Virus record (IMG/VR): IMGVR_UViG_3300029286_000140
Location: 1 to 35,020 of that record
Strand: one strand, 5' to 3'
Source: a virus
DNA length: 35,020 bases
Notes under the pieces: generated by a model
Told to the model about the DNA's origin: nothing
Seen by the model: only the letters and a program-made list of their open reading frames with translations
Database searches by the model: none
Program-made: the position numbers and the translations under genes
Shown: one piece after another, positions 14,327 to 23,114 of the stretch
How the letters are laid out: the number at the start of each line of letters is the position of its first letter
Numbering within the stretch: the stretch's first letter is position 1

Positions 14327-17228
14327 TGATCGTCACGCCTTCAAGCCCGTCACCTTGGGCCGCAAGCTCAGCGAATACCTCCAGCAGCTGATCTTTGATC
14401 GACTTCGAGTCCTGCCCGGCTGCATTAATCGTGATGTGGACATCTCGGATCGAGCGGTCGACATGAACCGTCTGATTGCTGCGACTGGTGGTGATGGCGT
14501 TGGTGACGACGCTGCTGGAGGAAGTCGGCTTGAAAGTGTCTGCGTTAGTTGCTGCCTGATGCGTTATCGCCGGATTGATCAGCACCGGAGTTAAGACAGA
14601 TATCGGAGCGTTTATCGGTTCGGAAGTCGCCGTCATCAGCTCAGCGCCTGCAGCAATCTTCGGAATCAGCGGAATTTCTATCCCGACGAGGCCGGTTAAC
14701 GATCCCAGTCCGCCGAGCAATCCATTGATCTTCCCGATTATCCAGTCGAGCATCGCGGTAAATCCTGACTTGACACTGCTCCAGATTCCGCCAAACACTC
14801 CGGCCAGGCTCGCAGCCACGCTCTGGGTAACAGTCGACAGCCAGTCGAATCCAGTTCGGAAGAACACCACAACTGCTTCCCAACCCGATTTCAGACCCGC
14901 CCAAACCCAGTCAACCGCCGCCTTCATTCCTGCCCAGACGGTGTCCCAATGTTTGTAGAGAAGGACAATTCCGCCGATCAGTAATGCGACGGCGGCGATG
15001 ACAAGCCCGATCGGATTCATGCTCATGGCAATGTTCAATGCCCACTGCGCCGCGGTGACGACGCCCGTGGCGACCGCGCCTGCGACCATCGCGACCTTGG
15101 CGGCAATCATTCGGACGATGAAGAGACCCGTCTGCACAATTGCCTTCAAGAGCCCCAACGTAAAGTGTCCCAACTGCTTCGCGGCAAATCCGACCCCTTT
15201 GGCAAATCCGACTGTCCAGGAGGCCGTGGCTCGCGCCATTCCGGTTGCGAAATTCCGCGCCGATGTCAATCCGTTCACGAGAGTTGTCCGCATCGAAAGA
15301 ACCGAACCACGCACGGAAGTTGCCATTGAAACGAAAGCGGTTTTGATCCTCGACGCCGCTGCGGCTGGATTGAAGGCCGCCATTTTCATGGTCAGATACT
15401 TCAATTCTGCGCCGGCGACTCTCAAATAATAGGGGAGAACGCTGACGGCATTGACCAGACCGCCCGTCGCTTTTACGTATTTGAAGATGCCGAAGACTCC
15501 GCCGGCGAATACCAACCCCAATCCAGTGCCGAGCGCCTTATGCTCTCTGAACCAGCCGAAGAGCCGCGCCAATATCCCGATGCTGAATCCGACCGCGTAA
15601 GCGATCAGCCCAGCAAACTTCAGCAATGGAGACTTCGCGCCAGATAAACCATCATTCCAGGCGGTGAACCATTCAGACAGAGAGCTAAGCCAGCCGCCGA
15701 AAATAGGCGCGATCACATTCCAGACCGAAAGAATCGTATCCTTAAGCGATCCGAAAACCGCACTCAACGCTGTCCAGACTGCAACAGTCGTGTCCCGAAG
15801 TCCAAGGAAGTTCGTCCGCCAGGCGAGATAGAGAATTCCGGCTGCAGCTACAATTGGAAGTAGCGGAGATATCGTCGCCCATAATGCTCCCGCCAGCCCG
15901 CCCAACGCTGTCGCAAATGTCAGGCTGGCTGCCGTTCCGATTCCCAGCGACGCCGCCAAGCCGATCACTCCCGCCAGACCTAATTGCAGCATTCCACCGG
16001 CCAGGGCCAGACCTCCTAATACTGTCAAAACGGCGCCACCGATCAGTGCCACACCCATTCCGAGTTTTATTATTCCGGGATGTGCTTCGCCCCATTTCTG
16101 AAAGGCGAGGACGACGCGGGAGACGGACTCGATTATCGGGGCGACGACCGGTAATATGGCACTTCCCAACACTTCGAAAGTGTTGTGCATTCTCTGCTTC
16201 AGGATTGAGAATGAGGCTCCCAAGTCTTCATTCATTGCCTGCGCCATCTGCAGCGTCGTCGCCGTCCCGCCCTGCATCGCCTGCTTAAGCGTTGCCAAGT
16301 TCGTTCGGATATCGGCAATCTTTGGCATCAGCAGGTCGACCACCCCCAACGATTCGATGCGGCCGAACGCCTCCTGCAGTTCAATCTTCTCCATCGCGTC
16401 AACCGTCTCGCCGTATTTCCTTTTGATCCGCTCGAGGATGTCGGCGATGGGGAGCAGATTATTCCTTGCGTCGACGAAACCGATCTTCAACTTCTCGCCA
16501 GCTTCCGCAGCCGATTTCATGAACGCCTTATACATCGTCCCCGACTCTGGTCCCGACATCGTGGCGCTAAGGAGCCCCAAGACTGTCAACTGTTCTTCTA
16601 GTGGTCGCTTGGCCGAAGTGGCTGCCGCACCCAGATTCGAGATTGCTCCTGCCAGCTCGGGTCCCGTCGTCTTAAACGAGACCACCGCCTGCGCTATGCC
16701 ACCTGAGAGCATACCGGCAAAGTCGAAGTCGGAGAGATCGCGATAGAAATCCTTATAGATCCCGTATCCGGTGCCGAAGAGCGAAGTCATCTGTGCCACT
16801 GTCGCCTTGGTTGCCTTGGCGGTGAGAGCTGCGATCTTGGTGTATTCACCGATGGCGGCGTCGGACAAAGTGTAAATGGCAGATTTGATATCGTAAGCGG
16901 CGGCTATAAATTCCGGTTTTGTATAACCGGCAAATTGGTTCGAGAAATCGGCCGCCGCCCGTTCCAAGGACTTGATATCCTTAAACCCAATTGCTGCCAT
17001 CTCGCCCAGCGCCTTTGTCGTGTCGGTCGTCGCCATGACTGCCATCGTCGCAAAGCCAGCCAGTGCCGTTCCGACGCCCAAAGCCCAGCCGCCGATCTTC
17101 ATCAGATTCTTGGCGGATGCCTTGAAACGATCCATCTGCGAAACCGCCTCCGACATCGTGTCACCGAGATTGGAGGAGCCGATGATCTTGATGTTGATGC
17201 CTTGCGTGAATCCTTCGAGCATCGACAT
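14319..17228 (-). CDS. Phage tail tape measure protein (TP901 type)
   Basis: The 969-residue protein sets tail length and is probably ejected during infection. The TP901 core occupies about 95-370, with AYDIKSAIYTLSDAAIGEYT, KATKATVAQMTSLFGTGYGI and KTTGPELAGAISNLGAAATS. Several strongly hydrophobic segments follow (about 35-65, 390-470, 545-570, 720-770), as is usual for tape measures. The C-terminal 100 residues are soluble. Its ATG overlaps the stop of the frameshifted chaperone product (TGATG). Confidence 0.93.
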   Translation of the reverse strand: MSMLEGFTQGINIKIIGSSNLGDTMSEAVSQMDRFKASAKNLMKIGGWALGVGTALAGFATMAVMATTDTTKALGEMAAIGFKDIKSLERAAADFSNQFAGYTKPEFIAAAYDIKSAIYTLSDAAIGEYTKIAALTAKATKATVAQMTSLFGTGYGIYKDFYRDLSDFDFAGMLSGGIAQAVVSFKTTGPELAGAISNLGAAATSAKRPLEEQLTVLGLLSATMSGPESGTMYKAFMKSAAEAGEKLKIGFVDARNNLLPIADILERIKRKYGETVDAMEKIELQEAFGRIESLGVVDLLMPKIADIRTNLATLKQAMQGGTATTLQMAQAMNEDLGASFSILKQRMHNTFEVLGSAILPVVAPIIESVSRVVLAFQKWGEAHPGIIKLGMGVALIGGAVLTVLGGLALAGGMLQLGLAGVIGLAASLGIGTAASLTFATALGGLAGALWATISPLLPIVAAAGILYLAWRTNFLGLRDTTVAVWTALSAVFGSLKDTILSVWNVIAPIFGGWLSSLSEWFTAWNDGLSGAKSPLLKFAGLIAYAVGFSIGILARLFGWFREHKALGTGLGLVFAGGVFGIFKYVKATGGLVNAVSVLPYYLRVAGAELKYLTMKMAAFNPAAAASRIKTAFVSMATSVRGSVLSMRTTLVNGLTSARNFATGMARATASWTVGFAKGVGFAAKQLGHFTLGLLKAIVQTGLFIVRMIAAKVAMVAGAVATGVVTAAQWALNIAMSMNPIGLVIAAVALLIGGIVLLYKHWDTVWAGMKAAVDWVWAGLKSGWEAVVVFFRTGFDWLSTVTQSVAASLAGVFGGIWSSVKSGFTAMLDWIIGKINGLLGGLGSLTGLVGIEIPLIPKIAAGAELMTATSEPINAPISVLTPVLINPAITHQAATNADTFKPTSSSSVVTNAITTSRSNQTVHVDRSIRDVHITINAAGQDSKSIKDQLLEVFAELAAQGDGLEGVTINA

Positions 17229-17757
17229 CAGCGTCGCCTTCCCGGTTTGTCGATCAGCTTTTTCTCCTCCTCAGCCAACCATTCGGCGGAGGCGTAGATT
17301 TCGGTCACGCGCTCCATCGGAAGGCGGTCAACCACTTCGAACGTATAGCCGGGAAAGGTTTTGCAGATCAGAGCGCGCATTTGGAGATATCCATTTTGGG
17401 CGATTTCATCTTTGGCGGAACCTACAGCTTTTTTACGGCGAAAGCCTTGCTGTAGCCAAGCAGCTCCTGAATCTGTTCAGCGAGTGCCACGATCCGCCCC
17501 GGCTGCCAATTGCCTGACTCGTTGTATTCCAGATCGGTGGCGTCAACTTCAGGCCAGACGACATAAGCCTTCACCATGTTGAGCGGGACACGGTTTTCCC
17601 GTCCAGGCTTGACATTGCCGATTTGAGAGAACTCGTCCCAGTTGGAACCGCGGACGATGAAGGTTTCCTCTGTCGCCGGATCGGTCAATTGGAAAAGTGG
17701 ATAGCCCTTGAATTTCTCTTTCAGAGCTGCCAGGTCTTTTTCGGTCGGTTGGTTCAT
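17228..17757 (-). CDS. Tail assembly chaperone, frameshifted long form (gpGT-like)
   Basis: A -1 slip at 17434-17428 joins the short chaperone to a second open frame of 66 codons (ending at 17228), giving about 176 residues. The added part reads AVGSAKDEIAQNGYLQMRAL at its start and ends with EWLAEEEKKLIDKPGRRR. In lambda (G/GT) and P2 (E/E') the long form binds the tape measure while the short form coats it. The second frame ends exactly at the tape-measure start (TGATG), as expected. No other gene fits this interval. Confidence 0.82.
17422..17757 (-). CDS. Tail assembly chaperone, short form (gpG-like)
   Basis: A 111-residue protein with a FIVRGSNWDEF segment (about 35-46) and an acidic/helical C-terminus ending FAVKKL. 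Position between tube and tape measure, size, and the frameshift signal at its end together identify it. The ATG at 17757 has an AAGGAA site six bases upstream; a TTG farther upstream at 17790 was rejected. Confidence 0.8.
   Translation of the reverse strand: MNQPTEKDLAALKEKFKGYPLFQLTDPATEETFIVRGSNWDEFSQIGNVKPGRENRVPLNMVKAYVVWPEVDATDLEYNESGNWQPGRIVALAEQIQELLGYSKAFAVKKL
17428..17434 (-). other. Programmed -1 frameshift heptamer A AAA AAG
   Basis: On the minus strand the zero frame is GTA AAA AAG CTG TAG. The heptamer A AAA AAG is one of the strongest bacterial -1 slip sequences and lies only two codons before the stop. After slipping, the frame is open for 66 codons to 17228. Confidence 0.85.
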
Positions 17758-17778
17758 TGTTATTTCCTTGAAATAGTT

Positions 17779-17836
17779 GCAAGTGATCAAGTGTCAAGTG
17801 TTCAAGTCTGATGCACTAATGCACTATTGCACTCGC
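17779..17836 (-). repeat. Short tandem repeats between tube and chaperone genes
   Basis: The gap between the tube and chaperone genes is filled by two short arrays. On the minus strand AGTGCA-containing units repeat three times, followed by four units close to ACACTTG. I see no hairpin or promoter here. Confidence 0.6.
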
Positions 17837-17837
17837 T

Positions 17838-18308
17838 TTAGAAAACTCCGGTCACGCCAGTGGCAAATCCAGAGCACTTAATCCCGATCGGTTCGGCATC
17901 TTCACTATCTGAGAATCCACCCTCCTGATCGGTAATCTCTACTCCTGTGAAAGTCTTCGAGCGGACCGCTGCAGCACCCGGATACATGATGATGATCACC
18001 GCGTTGCGAATGTCGGTGAAGTCCTCAAACGTCGCGGCGAAGAGAGCGTTCTTAACGGTCTCGGCGGCATTGATCACAGAATTGGTGAGGATTTCCTTGA
18101 TCTCAAAGTCGATCTCATAAGTTTTATGAGCGCTGCGGGTAACGCCATGCGCCGCCTTAAAGCCCGCTCCATAGAGCGGTTTCTTCGCCTTCTTGATCTT
18201 CCAGTTGAAGTTCTGCAGCGCCAAGACCGGCACGCCGTCGATGAACATCTTCACCGAGTTGCCGGAGATGCCGTCGGCAAATCCCAAGTTTTCGATTAAA
18301 TCGGGCAT
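17838..18308 (-). CDS. Tail tube protein
   Basis: A 156-residue protein directly after the sheath gene, the invariant position of the contractile-tail inner tube. It is beta-rich with GNSVKMFIDGVPVLALQNFN (about 16-35) and a long internal loop, a YEIDFEIKEIL helix-strand, and a C-terminal strand pair (about 110-156). Tube monomers form hexamer rings inside the sheath. The exact Pfam family is not decided here. Confidence 0.8.
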   Translation of the reverse strand: MPDLIENLGFADGISGNSVKMFIDGVPVLALQNFNWKIKKAKKPLYGAGFKAAHGVTRSAHKTYEIDFEIKEILTNSVINAAETVKNALFAATFEDFTDIRNAVIIIMYPGAAAVRSKTFTGVEITDQEGGFSDSEDAEPIGIKCSGFATGVTGVF

Positions 18309-18321
18309 CGTCTAATATTCC

Positions 18322-19713
18322 TTAATCGAGATAGACTTTGGAGAGGATGATCTCGAACGCCTTCATCGAGTTGATCGAGAGTCGAACCAGCGCCTCTCCC
18401 AAGCTCCGCATTTCAGCAGTCGAGACCAACTCCAGCTTGTAGCTGTCGATCTGTCCATTTTGGCGCATCAGTTCGAGCGGTCGTTTGATATCCTCTTCTA
18501 ACAGTTTCAAGCCTTCACCGCCTTCGTCGTTGGGACGACCGATGTGGGGGAACGCCGCCAGACGCGCTTGTTTACCGGCAGAGTAAACCGACCGCAGCTT
18601 TTCAATCCGGTTGTAGGTTTCGCCCGCGGGAGGCGCATTGACCGAAAGGGCTATGATTTTGCCGATGCCTGCTTGAGTGCGGAGATAATTGATGTTGGCC
18701 TGAATTAACTGCACCTGCTGCCCGCGACTGAACTCTGGCGTGAGAGAAATGATCCCGGCCGGAGACTCGCCTAACAGACTCTTCTGCAAGTCAACCGCCG
18801 CCATTTTCCCGCTGCAGGCCGAAGTGACGCGGTTGAGATAAGGATTTCCGTCAGAATCCAGATATTCCGCCTCGCCGATGAAGAAGACAGCATTACGGTC
18901 ACTGAAGTCGGTTTTGGCTGTGATGCACTCGTCGACATAATCTTGGATTTCCTGCGGCGTCGGTTTGTCCGGAACCAACGGTGCGAAGCGCGGCATATCG
19001 AGCAGCGCGAAGCGTTCGCCGAGGACATTCTCAACCATGTTGCGACAGGATGTTACAATCGCTGTCCAGAGCGCCGGTGTTTCAGCGCCGACGAAATGAA
19101 CCCACGCCACATCGGGAAATTGTTCTGAGAATTCGATAGCGTCCAGGAAGTTGCCGTTGGTGAGGTTCTCGCCGTTGGTCCCGCCTGAAAGCAGTTTGCC
19201 CACCGCGGCATCGGGAAGAACGTCACCTAATTTCGTCGCCATCACCAACGATTGACCGGCATTGATTGCCGCGAGGAGAGCATCGACCGTCCCGCCGGTG
19301 AAGGCAAAACTCTGCTCGGTTTCCGGGTCGGTGATTTCGATGGTGCGGGTCGCCCCAACGCCGCTGACATCAACTTCCATCCCGTTGCACCAAGTTCCCG
19401 GTTCGACCGCTGTCAACCGGATCACCGGAATTTCGAGCGCTTTAAGCTCAAGCGTTGCCTTAAGGGCGTCGCCGATCCGAACGGCATAAATGATTGAACT
19501 CCCGGCGTCAAGACGTTCGAGAAGTGCCTTCAGCAGGTCGCCCCCGCGAAAGATCGCTCGCGCCGTTGCTTTATCGGAAATGGTGTAGCGAGTAAGTAGC
19601 TCACCGCCTTCTGACCAACCAGCGACAAATTCGATATTAGAGGGAGGCGGGGTGACAACGACCGTTCCGGAGAGATATTCGGTATAGACGTCCTTGATGA
19701 TCTTCGTCGCCAT
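18322..19713 (-). CDS. Contractile tail sheath protein
   Basis: A 463-residue sheath protein. The N-terminal part (about 1-110) holds the exchange strand and first sheath domain; the middle (about 110-240) has a variable beta insertion with TIEITDPETEQSFAFTGGTV; the C-terminal third carries conserved sheath-type segments such as QANINYLRTQAGIGKIIALS and a final AFEIILSKVYL. The start is the ATG at 19713 (TGATG overlap) with a GAGGGGG SD site; the longer upstream reading was rejected. Confidence 0.85.
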   Translation of the reverse strand: MATKIIKDVYTEYLSGTVVVTPPPSNIEFVAGWSEGGELLTRYTISDKATARAIFRGGDLLKALLERLDAGSSIIYAVRIGDALKATLELKALEIPVIRLTAVEPGTWCNGMEVDVSGVGATRTIEITDPETEQSFAFTGGTVDALLAAINAGQSLVMATKLGDVLPDAAVGKLLSGGTNGENLTNGNFLDAIEFSEQFPDVAWVHFVGAETPALWTAIVTSCRNMVENVLGERFALLDMPRFAPLVPDKPTPQEIQDYVDECITAKTDFSDRNAVFFIGEAEYLDSDGNPYLNRVTSACSGKMAAVDLQKSLLGESPAGIISLTPEFSRGQQVQLIQANINYLRTQAGIGKIIALSVNAPPAGETYNRIEKLRSVYSAGKQARLAAFPHIGRPNDEGGEGLKLLEEDIKRPLELMRQNGQIDSYKLELVSTAEMRSLGEALVRLSINSMKAFEIILSKVYLD

Positions 19714-19916
19714 CAGTTCCCCCTCACGGGCGACCGACGCCAATCTTCAACCATCCCAAGGAAGCGCTCGGGCTCCATACGGTCTGAAAGCTTCAAACCG
19801 TTCGCCCGCATCACCGCCGCAGCTTCCATTTCTCCGACCCCGTTCTGCTGGATGATAGTGCTGAGGCGAAGCGGCGAACCGCTTTCCGCCTCTGTCAATT
19901 TCTTTGCTTTCGGCAT
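19713..19916 (-). CDS. Small phage protein before the sheath
   Basis: A 67-residue, mainly helical protein. No family recognised. It begins with a basic segment (MPKAKKLTEAESG), contains two helices (IIQQNGVGEMEAAAVMRANG) and ends basic. Both ends overlap neighbours by one base (TGATG), so it is translationally coupled to the terminator-like gene and to the sheath. This makes a real product likely. Confidence 0.6.
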   Translation of the reverse strand: MPKAKKLTEAESGSPLRLSTIIQQNGVGEMEAAAVMRANGLKLSDRMEPERFLGMVEDWRRSPVRGN

Positions 19917-20461
19917 CAATCTTCCGTTAAGGTTATTCCGATTCTTTGAAGCGTCGCCGCCACTTCCTGCTGCAGCAGCCGTTGTTCTACGAAGAGGAAC
20001 GTCAGCGCCTGCTGATAGACGAACGGCATTCCCTTTTCGATCGGCGTAATATCGTAGCGCCCCTGAAACACCACCCGTTCGAGATGAAGCAATTCGTCAG
20101 ACTCCGGCACCGGGATATTGGCAGCGCCCGTGCGGCAAATCTCGTCCAACAGCAATTCGATTCGGTCGCACACTTCGGCCACCACCGCGTTTCCGTTCTG
20201 GTACCGAGTGTTGGCCGCCCTGACGGTAAAGCGCAGCACCTGCTGCACCGAAACGGCCTTCGTTGCGAACGTGACGCCGTCCACGTCAACGGTCTGGTCC
20301 CAGACTCCCGTACCGACCGCTTTCTGCCGTGTCGAGATCAGATCGATCAGGAAATAGGGATAGGGATTGCCCGCGGCGACGAAGGCAATTTCGTCCTTGA
20401 AGGCATGAAGTCCGGGAATCCTGGCAGTCAGGTAAACCGCGATAGCACGCTGCAATTTCAC
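19916..20461 (-). CDS. Tail terminator/completion-like protein
   Basis: A 181-residue protein with an N-terminal helix (AIAVYLTARIPGLHAF) and a beta-sheet core with YPYFLIDLISTRQKAVGTGV, LRFTVRAANT and later FQGRYDITPIEKG. The fold pattern and the position between the HK97 gp10-like and sheath genes suit a tail terminator (gpU-like) that caps the tail for head attachment. Confidence 0.6.
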   Translation of the reverse strand: MKLQRAIAVYLTARIPGLHAFKDEIAFVAAGNPYPYFLIDLISTRQKAVGTGVWDQTVDVDGVTFATKAVSVQQVLRFTVRAANTRYQNGNAVVAEVCDRIELLLDEICRTGAANIPVPESDELLHLERVVFQGRYDITPIEKGMPFVYQQALTFLFVEQRLLQQEVAATLQRIGITLTED

Positions 20462-20934
20462 AGTCCCATCCCCTCCATCGCCTGTTCAACAGCGTCTCTG
20501 ATTTCCTTCGGGGCGACCTTAATGCCTTCCTGATAGGCTGGTTCCATGTAAGGCCTCGGCTTCGGATGAACGTAGAAGTATTTCATTGTCCCTTCGGGAT
20601 CTATCCCGTGACGCTTCAACCAACCGCGCAGTCCTTCTATCTTATCGATTGTCACCCAATGCCCCTTCGTCCCGAACTCCACCGCGGCGGCATATTCGAG
20701 GTTGGTGCCAACGATGATTTCAGTCGCCGATATCCGGTGAATGTTGATCGAATTCCACAACTGTCCAAGGTCGATTGCGCCGCCCTCTTTCAAACGTTCG
20801 ACTGCCGTCCGTTGGATTTCAAGAGCGATAGCGACCAGACCTTCCTGAAGCGCTGTCCTCAAGGCATTGGGATATTGACGACCAAATTTCTTCACATTCT
20901 CAATTGCCGCGAAATCGACTTCGATCTTGATCAT
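20458..20934 (-). CDS. HK97 gp10-like head-tail protein
   Basis: A 158-residue protein of the HK97-gp10-like family. Hallmarks are the N-terminal helical region and the EFGTKGHWVTIDKIEG loop (about 87-102), with a C-terminal PKPRPYMEPAYQEG motif (about 124-137) that is highly typical. It probably helps join head and tail. It overlaps both neighbours by four bases. Confidence 0.8.
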   Translation of the reverse strand: MIKIEVDFAAIENVKKFGRQYPNALRTALQEGLVAIALEIQRTAVERLKEGGAIDLGQLWNSINIHRISATEIIVGTNLEYAAAVEFGTKGHWVTIDKIEGLRGWLKRHGIDPEGTMKYFYVHPKPRPYMEPAYQEGIKVAPKEIRDAVEQAMEGMGL

Positions 20935-21299
20935 GTCTGCCGGTATTGACGTTCGAGCTTCACCGTCAAATGGGTCACCGCGCCGAAACAGTTCTCCGGC
21001 CGCACATCGGTCACCACGAAGCGAACATCGGCGAATATCACCAGATCACCCTCCTTGACATCGGCACCCGAAAGCATCGAACAGACCGCATCGGCGCCGA
21101 TCTGCTTCAGATCTTCGGGCGAAAGAGGCTGGAATTCAATCGGGACAACGGCAACAAGAGTTTCTTCTGCCTCCGTTGTTCCCTCGAAACTTCCTGCGCC
21201 GGTTGGTTCGCCCCGCCTGATCTCTGCCGTCTGTTCCGACATTCTGATCAGTTCAGAGACGTCCAATGCCATAGTGACCTTCTCACCAGAAGACAACAT
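20931..21299 (-). CDS. Head closure protein-like
   Basis: A 122-residue beta-barrel-like protein with VDVSEL-like N-terminal helix (ALDVSELIRM), a central LVAVVPIEFQPLSPEDLKQI, and a paired-strand C-terminus (DLVIFADVRFVVTDVRPE then HLTVKLERQY). This is the usual layout of head-closure/stopper proteins between adaptor and gp10-like proteins. The ATG at 21299 overlaps the previous stop (TGATG); an ATG at 21272 has a better SD site (AAGG) and is possible. Confidence 0.6.
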   Translation of the reverse strand: MLSSGEKVTMALDVSELIRMSEQTAEIRRGEPTGAGSFEGTTEAEETLVAVVPIEFQPLSPEDLKQIGADAVCSMLSGADVKEGDLVIFADVRFVVTDVRPENCFGAVTHLTVKLERQYRQT

Positions 21300-21727
21300 C
21301 AGACGTCCGATCCATATATCATCGGCGTTACCATCGGTACGCCAAGACCGTATTCGGGATTGCGCTCTGCCACCGCCAGGCGATATTGGTCGAGATAACC
21401 ACGACCAAGTTCAGCCCAGTACGATGGCTGCTTCGTCTTATCGATCTTTTTATCACCGGAGGAGAAGGAGAACCCCCGCGCCGTTGCGGCTTGCATCATC
21501 CGGCAGACGACCGCCAGCGCATAGAGGATGATCAGCTCCCGATCTTCAGGCTCCGGAGTGGGGGAAATGGCTTCAGCAACGATGGCATAAATCTGCTTGA
21601 CGTCTTTCTTCAGCGCTACGATTCCCTGCGACACAGCGCGCGTGAGCTGTTCGTCCTCCAACTGCGGCGGCGTCCCGGTGTCGTGATATTCGAGGCGCAA
21701 CGCTCGCAGCAGTTCACTCAGCAGCAT
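21299..21727 (-). CDS. Head-tail adaptor (connector) protein-like
   Basis: A 142-residue helical protein. The N-terminal LLRALRLEYHDTGTPPQL, central LIILYALAVVCRMMQAATA and C-terminal LGVPMVTPMIYGSDV fit head completion/adaptor proteins (gp6/gp15-like) that sit below the portal. The position before the head-closure gene agrees. ATG 21727 is chosen over the adjacent TTG. Confidence 0.6.
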   Translation of the reverse strand: MLLSELLRALRLEYHDTGTPPQLEDEQLTRAVSQGIVALKKDVKQIYAIVAEAISPTPEPEDRELIILYALAVVCRMMQAATARGFSFSSGDKKIDKTKQPSYWAELGRGYLDQYRLAVAERNPEYGLGVPMVTPMIYGSDV

Positions 21728-22235
21728 CAAACTGCTCTAACGCCAAGGCGGTCGGCCAAAACTGCTGAGATTTAACCGTGCCGAGATTCTTCAGCGTGAA
21801 ATGCTGTTCGCCCTTCTTCTCAGCGATCTCAGTGACGATAGACCTGCCGGTCGAACGGTCGGAAATGGTGATATTCCCATTTTTCACGTCGGCGTAATCG
21901 ATAAGCCAATCGTGGGTCGCTGGTCGGATTGAACCGGCATCAGTCAGGGGAGAGACAGGATTCTTGCTCGGAATACCTGCTGGAATCGAGTCGGCAACCG
22001 TCGATTCGGTCACAGGTGATTTACTGGTATCGCTTTCAGTACGCGCTGAATCACCGGCCTTTTCGTCTGACTGAAGTGAACTATCAGGCTCAACAATTCT
22101 CACCCACCCAGCTTTCACCGCCCGTTCGATCTCGGCGCTTGATTCGGGAAAGGAGACTCGTCCCTTCGGTTTCAGCGTCACTTTCGACAGCGGGAGCAGC
22201 AACAATACTGGCCGGCAGTTTTCAATGGTGATCAT
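21714..22235 (-). CDS. Uncharacterised phage head-module protein
   Basis: A 173-residue protein in two parts. The N-terminal 50 residues (PVLLLLPLSKVTLKPKGRVS) form a small beta domain; a Ser/Thr/Asp-rich linker (about 52-100) follows; the C-terminal 70 residues contain NITISDRSTGRSIVTEIAEK. I do not recognise a family. Between capsid and adaptor genes, it could be a capsid-vertex or adaptor-associated protein. Confidence 0.55.
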   Translation of the reverse strand: MITIENCRPVLLLLPLSKVTLKPKGRVSFPESSAEIERAVKAGWVRIVEPDSSLQSDEKAGDSARTESDTSKSPVTESTVADSIPAGIPSKNPVSPLTDAGSIRPATHDWLIDYADVKNGNITISDRSTGRSIVTEIAEKKGEQHFTLKNLGTVKSQQFWPTALALEQFDAAE

Positions 22236-22241
22236 TGAGTA

Positions 22242-23102
22242 TCAGCTCCCGAGGATTTTGACTTTTGCCAGAAGGTCGGGGCGAAGGACGCCGTGCGCTA
22301 CTTCCATCCAGACCACCCAGCCGACCTTGAACTCGCTCGGGCGATTGTCGGCCTCGACCGCGATCTGTGCCCGAACTGCGAACTTGCCGACCTCCTCGTC
22401 CGGAATCAGCAGCACTTCAGAGGCTTTCGATGCTGCGGTGAGCAGCACTTGCGCGCCGGAGTAGTACTTGACGATTCCCTTCTCGCGCAGCTCCCGCTCG
22501 GTAACGGGGTCCAAGTCCCACGCACGGATGTCATTGAAGCGACCGCCGCGCATCACGATGTACTTCAGCGTCAAATCCTTATCTTCAAGGATCGAAATCG
22601 CCTGATGGAGCGCTGCCTCGGTCAAGGCGTTTCCCGCCACTTCGACTATGTTTGACTCCGGTACAGCAGCCGAAATCACCGAGACCGTCCGCTCATTCAG
22701 CTTCTTGCGGATCGCCGATCCCGCCCACTTCTCCATGTCGGTCAGGCGATAGACATCGCCATTGCGAAGGACAGAAACATCGACAGCGGGATTGGAGGCG
22801 ACGCGGTCGATTGGGAACTCGATTTCCGCCTCGTCCATGTTCGACTGATGCACCTGGCCGCCCGCACCGATCCAGTAGGCCTTGACTTCGCGCACCTTGT
22901 TATAGCGCGCCGGTTCGCCTTTCGGGAGCTTATGCTCAGCAAGAAGGAGCGTCGCGATCTCTTTCTGCTTGATCTCGTCGTAGATCGGCGGTGCGATCAC
23001 CGCGGCGATGGTACGCAGACCTTCGGGTCCCATCGCATAGGCTTCCCTAAGGTCGGCGGCGATGGCTTCGAATCGTTCTTGCGAAATTGCTTTACTTTTC
23101 AT
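22242..23102 (-). CDS. Major capsid protein (HK97-fold type)
   Basis: A 286-residue protein in the capsid slot, directly after the decoration protein. The first 35 residues are helical. Fold-typical segments are a beta-hinge/E-loop-like region (about 70-110), LTEAALHQAISILEDKDLTL (about 165-184), KYIVMRGGRFNDIRAW and KYYSGAQVLLTAASKASEVL, followed by a final P-domain/A-domain strand WVVWMEVAHGVLRPDLLAKV. The protease-scaffold upstream suggests HK97-like maturation. No delta-domain cleavage site is obvious. Confidence 0.75.
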   Translation of the reverse strand: MKSKAISQERFEAIAADLREAYAMGPEGLRTIAAVIAPPIYDEIKQKEIATLLLAEHKLPKGEPARYNKVREVKAYWIGAGGQVHQSNMDEAEIEFPIDRVASNPAVDVSVLRNGDVYRLTDMEKWAGSAIRKKLNERTVSVISAAVPESNIVEVAGNALTEAALHQAISILEDKDLTLKYIVMRGGRFNDIRAWDLDPVTERELREKGIVKYYSGAQVLLTAASKASEVLLIPDEEVGKFAVRAQIAVEADNRPSEFKVGWVVWMEVAHGVLRPDLLAKVKILGS

Positions 23103-23114
23103 TGGTAGAGTGCC

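Noticed and set aside
14319-17228. Several plus-strand frames within the tape measure gene
   Set aside because: They are antisense shadows of a repetitive, Ala/Gly-rich protein with no SD or family support.
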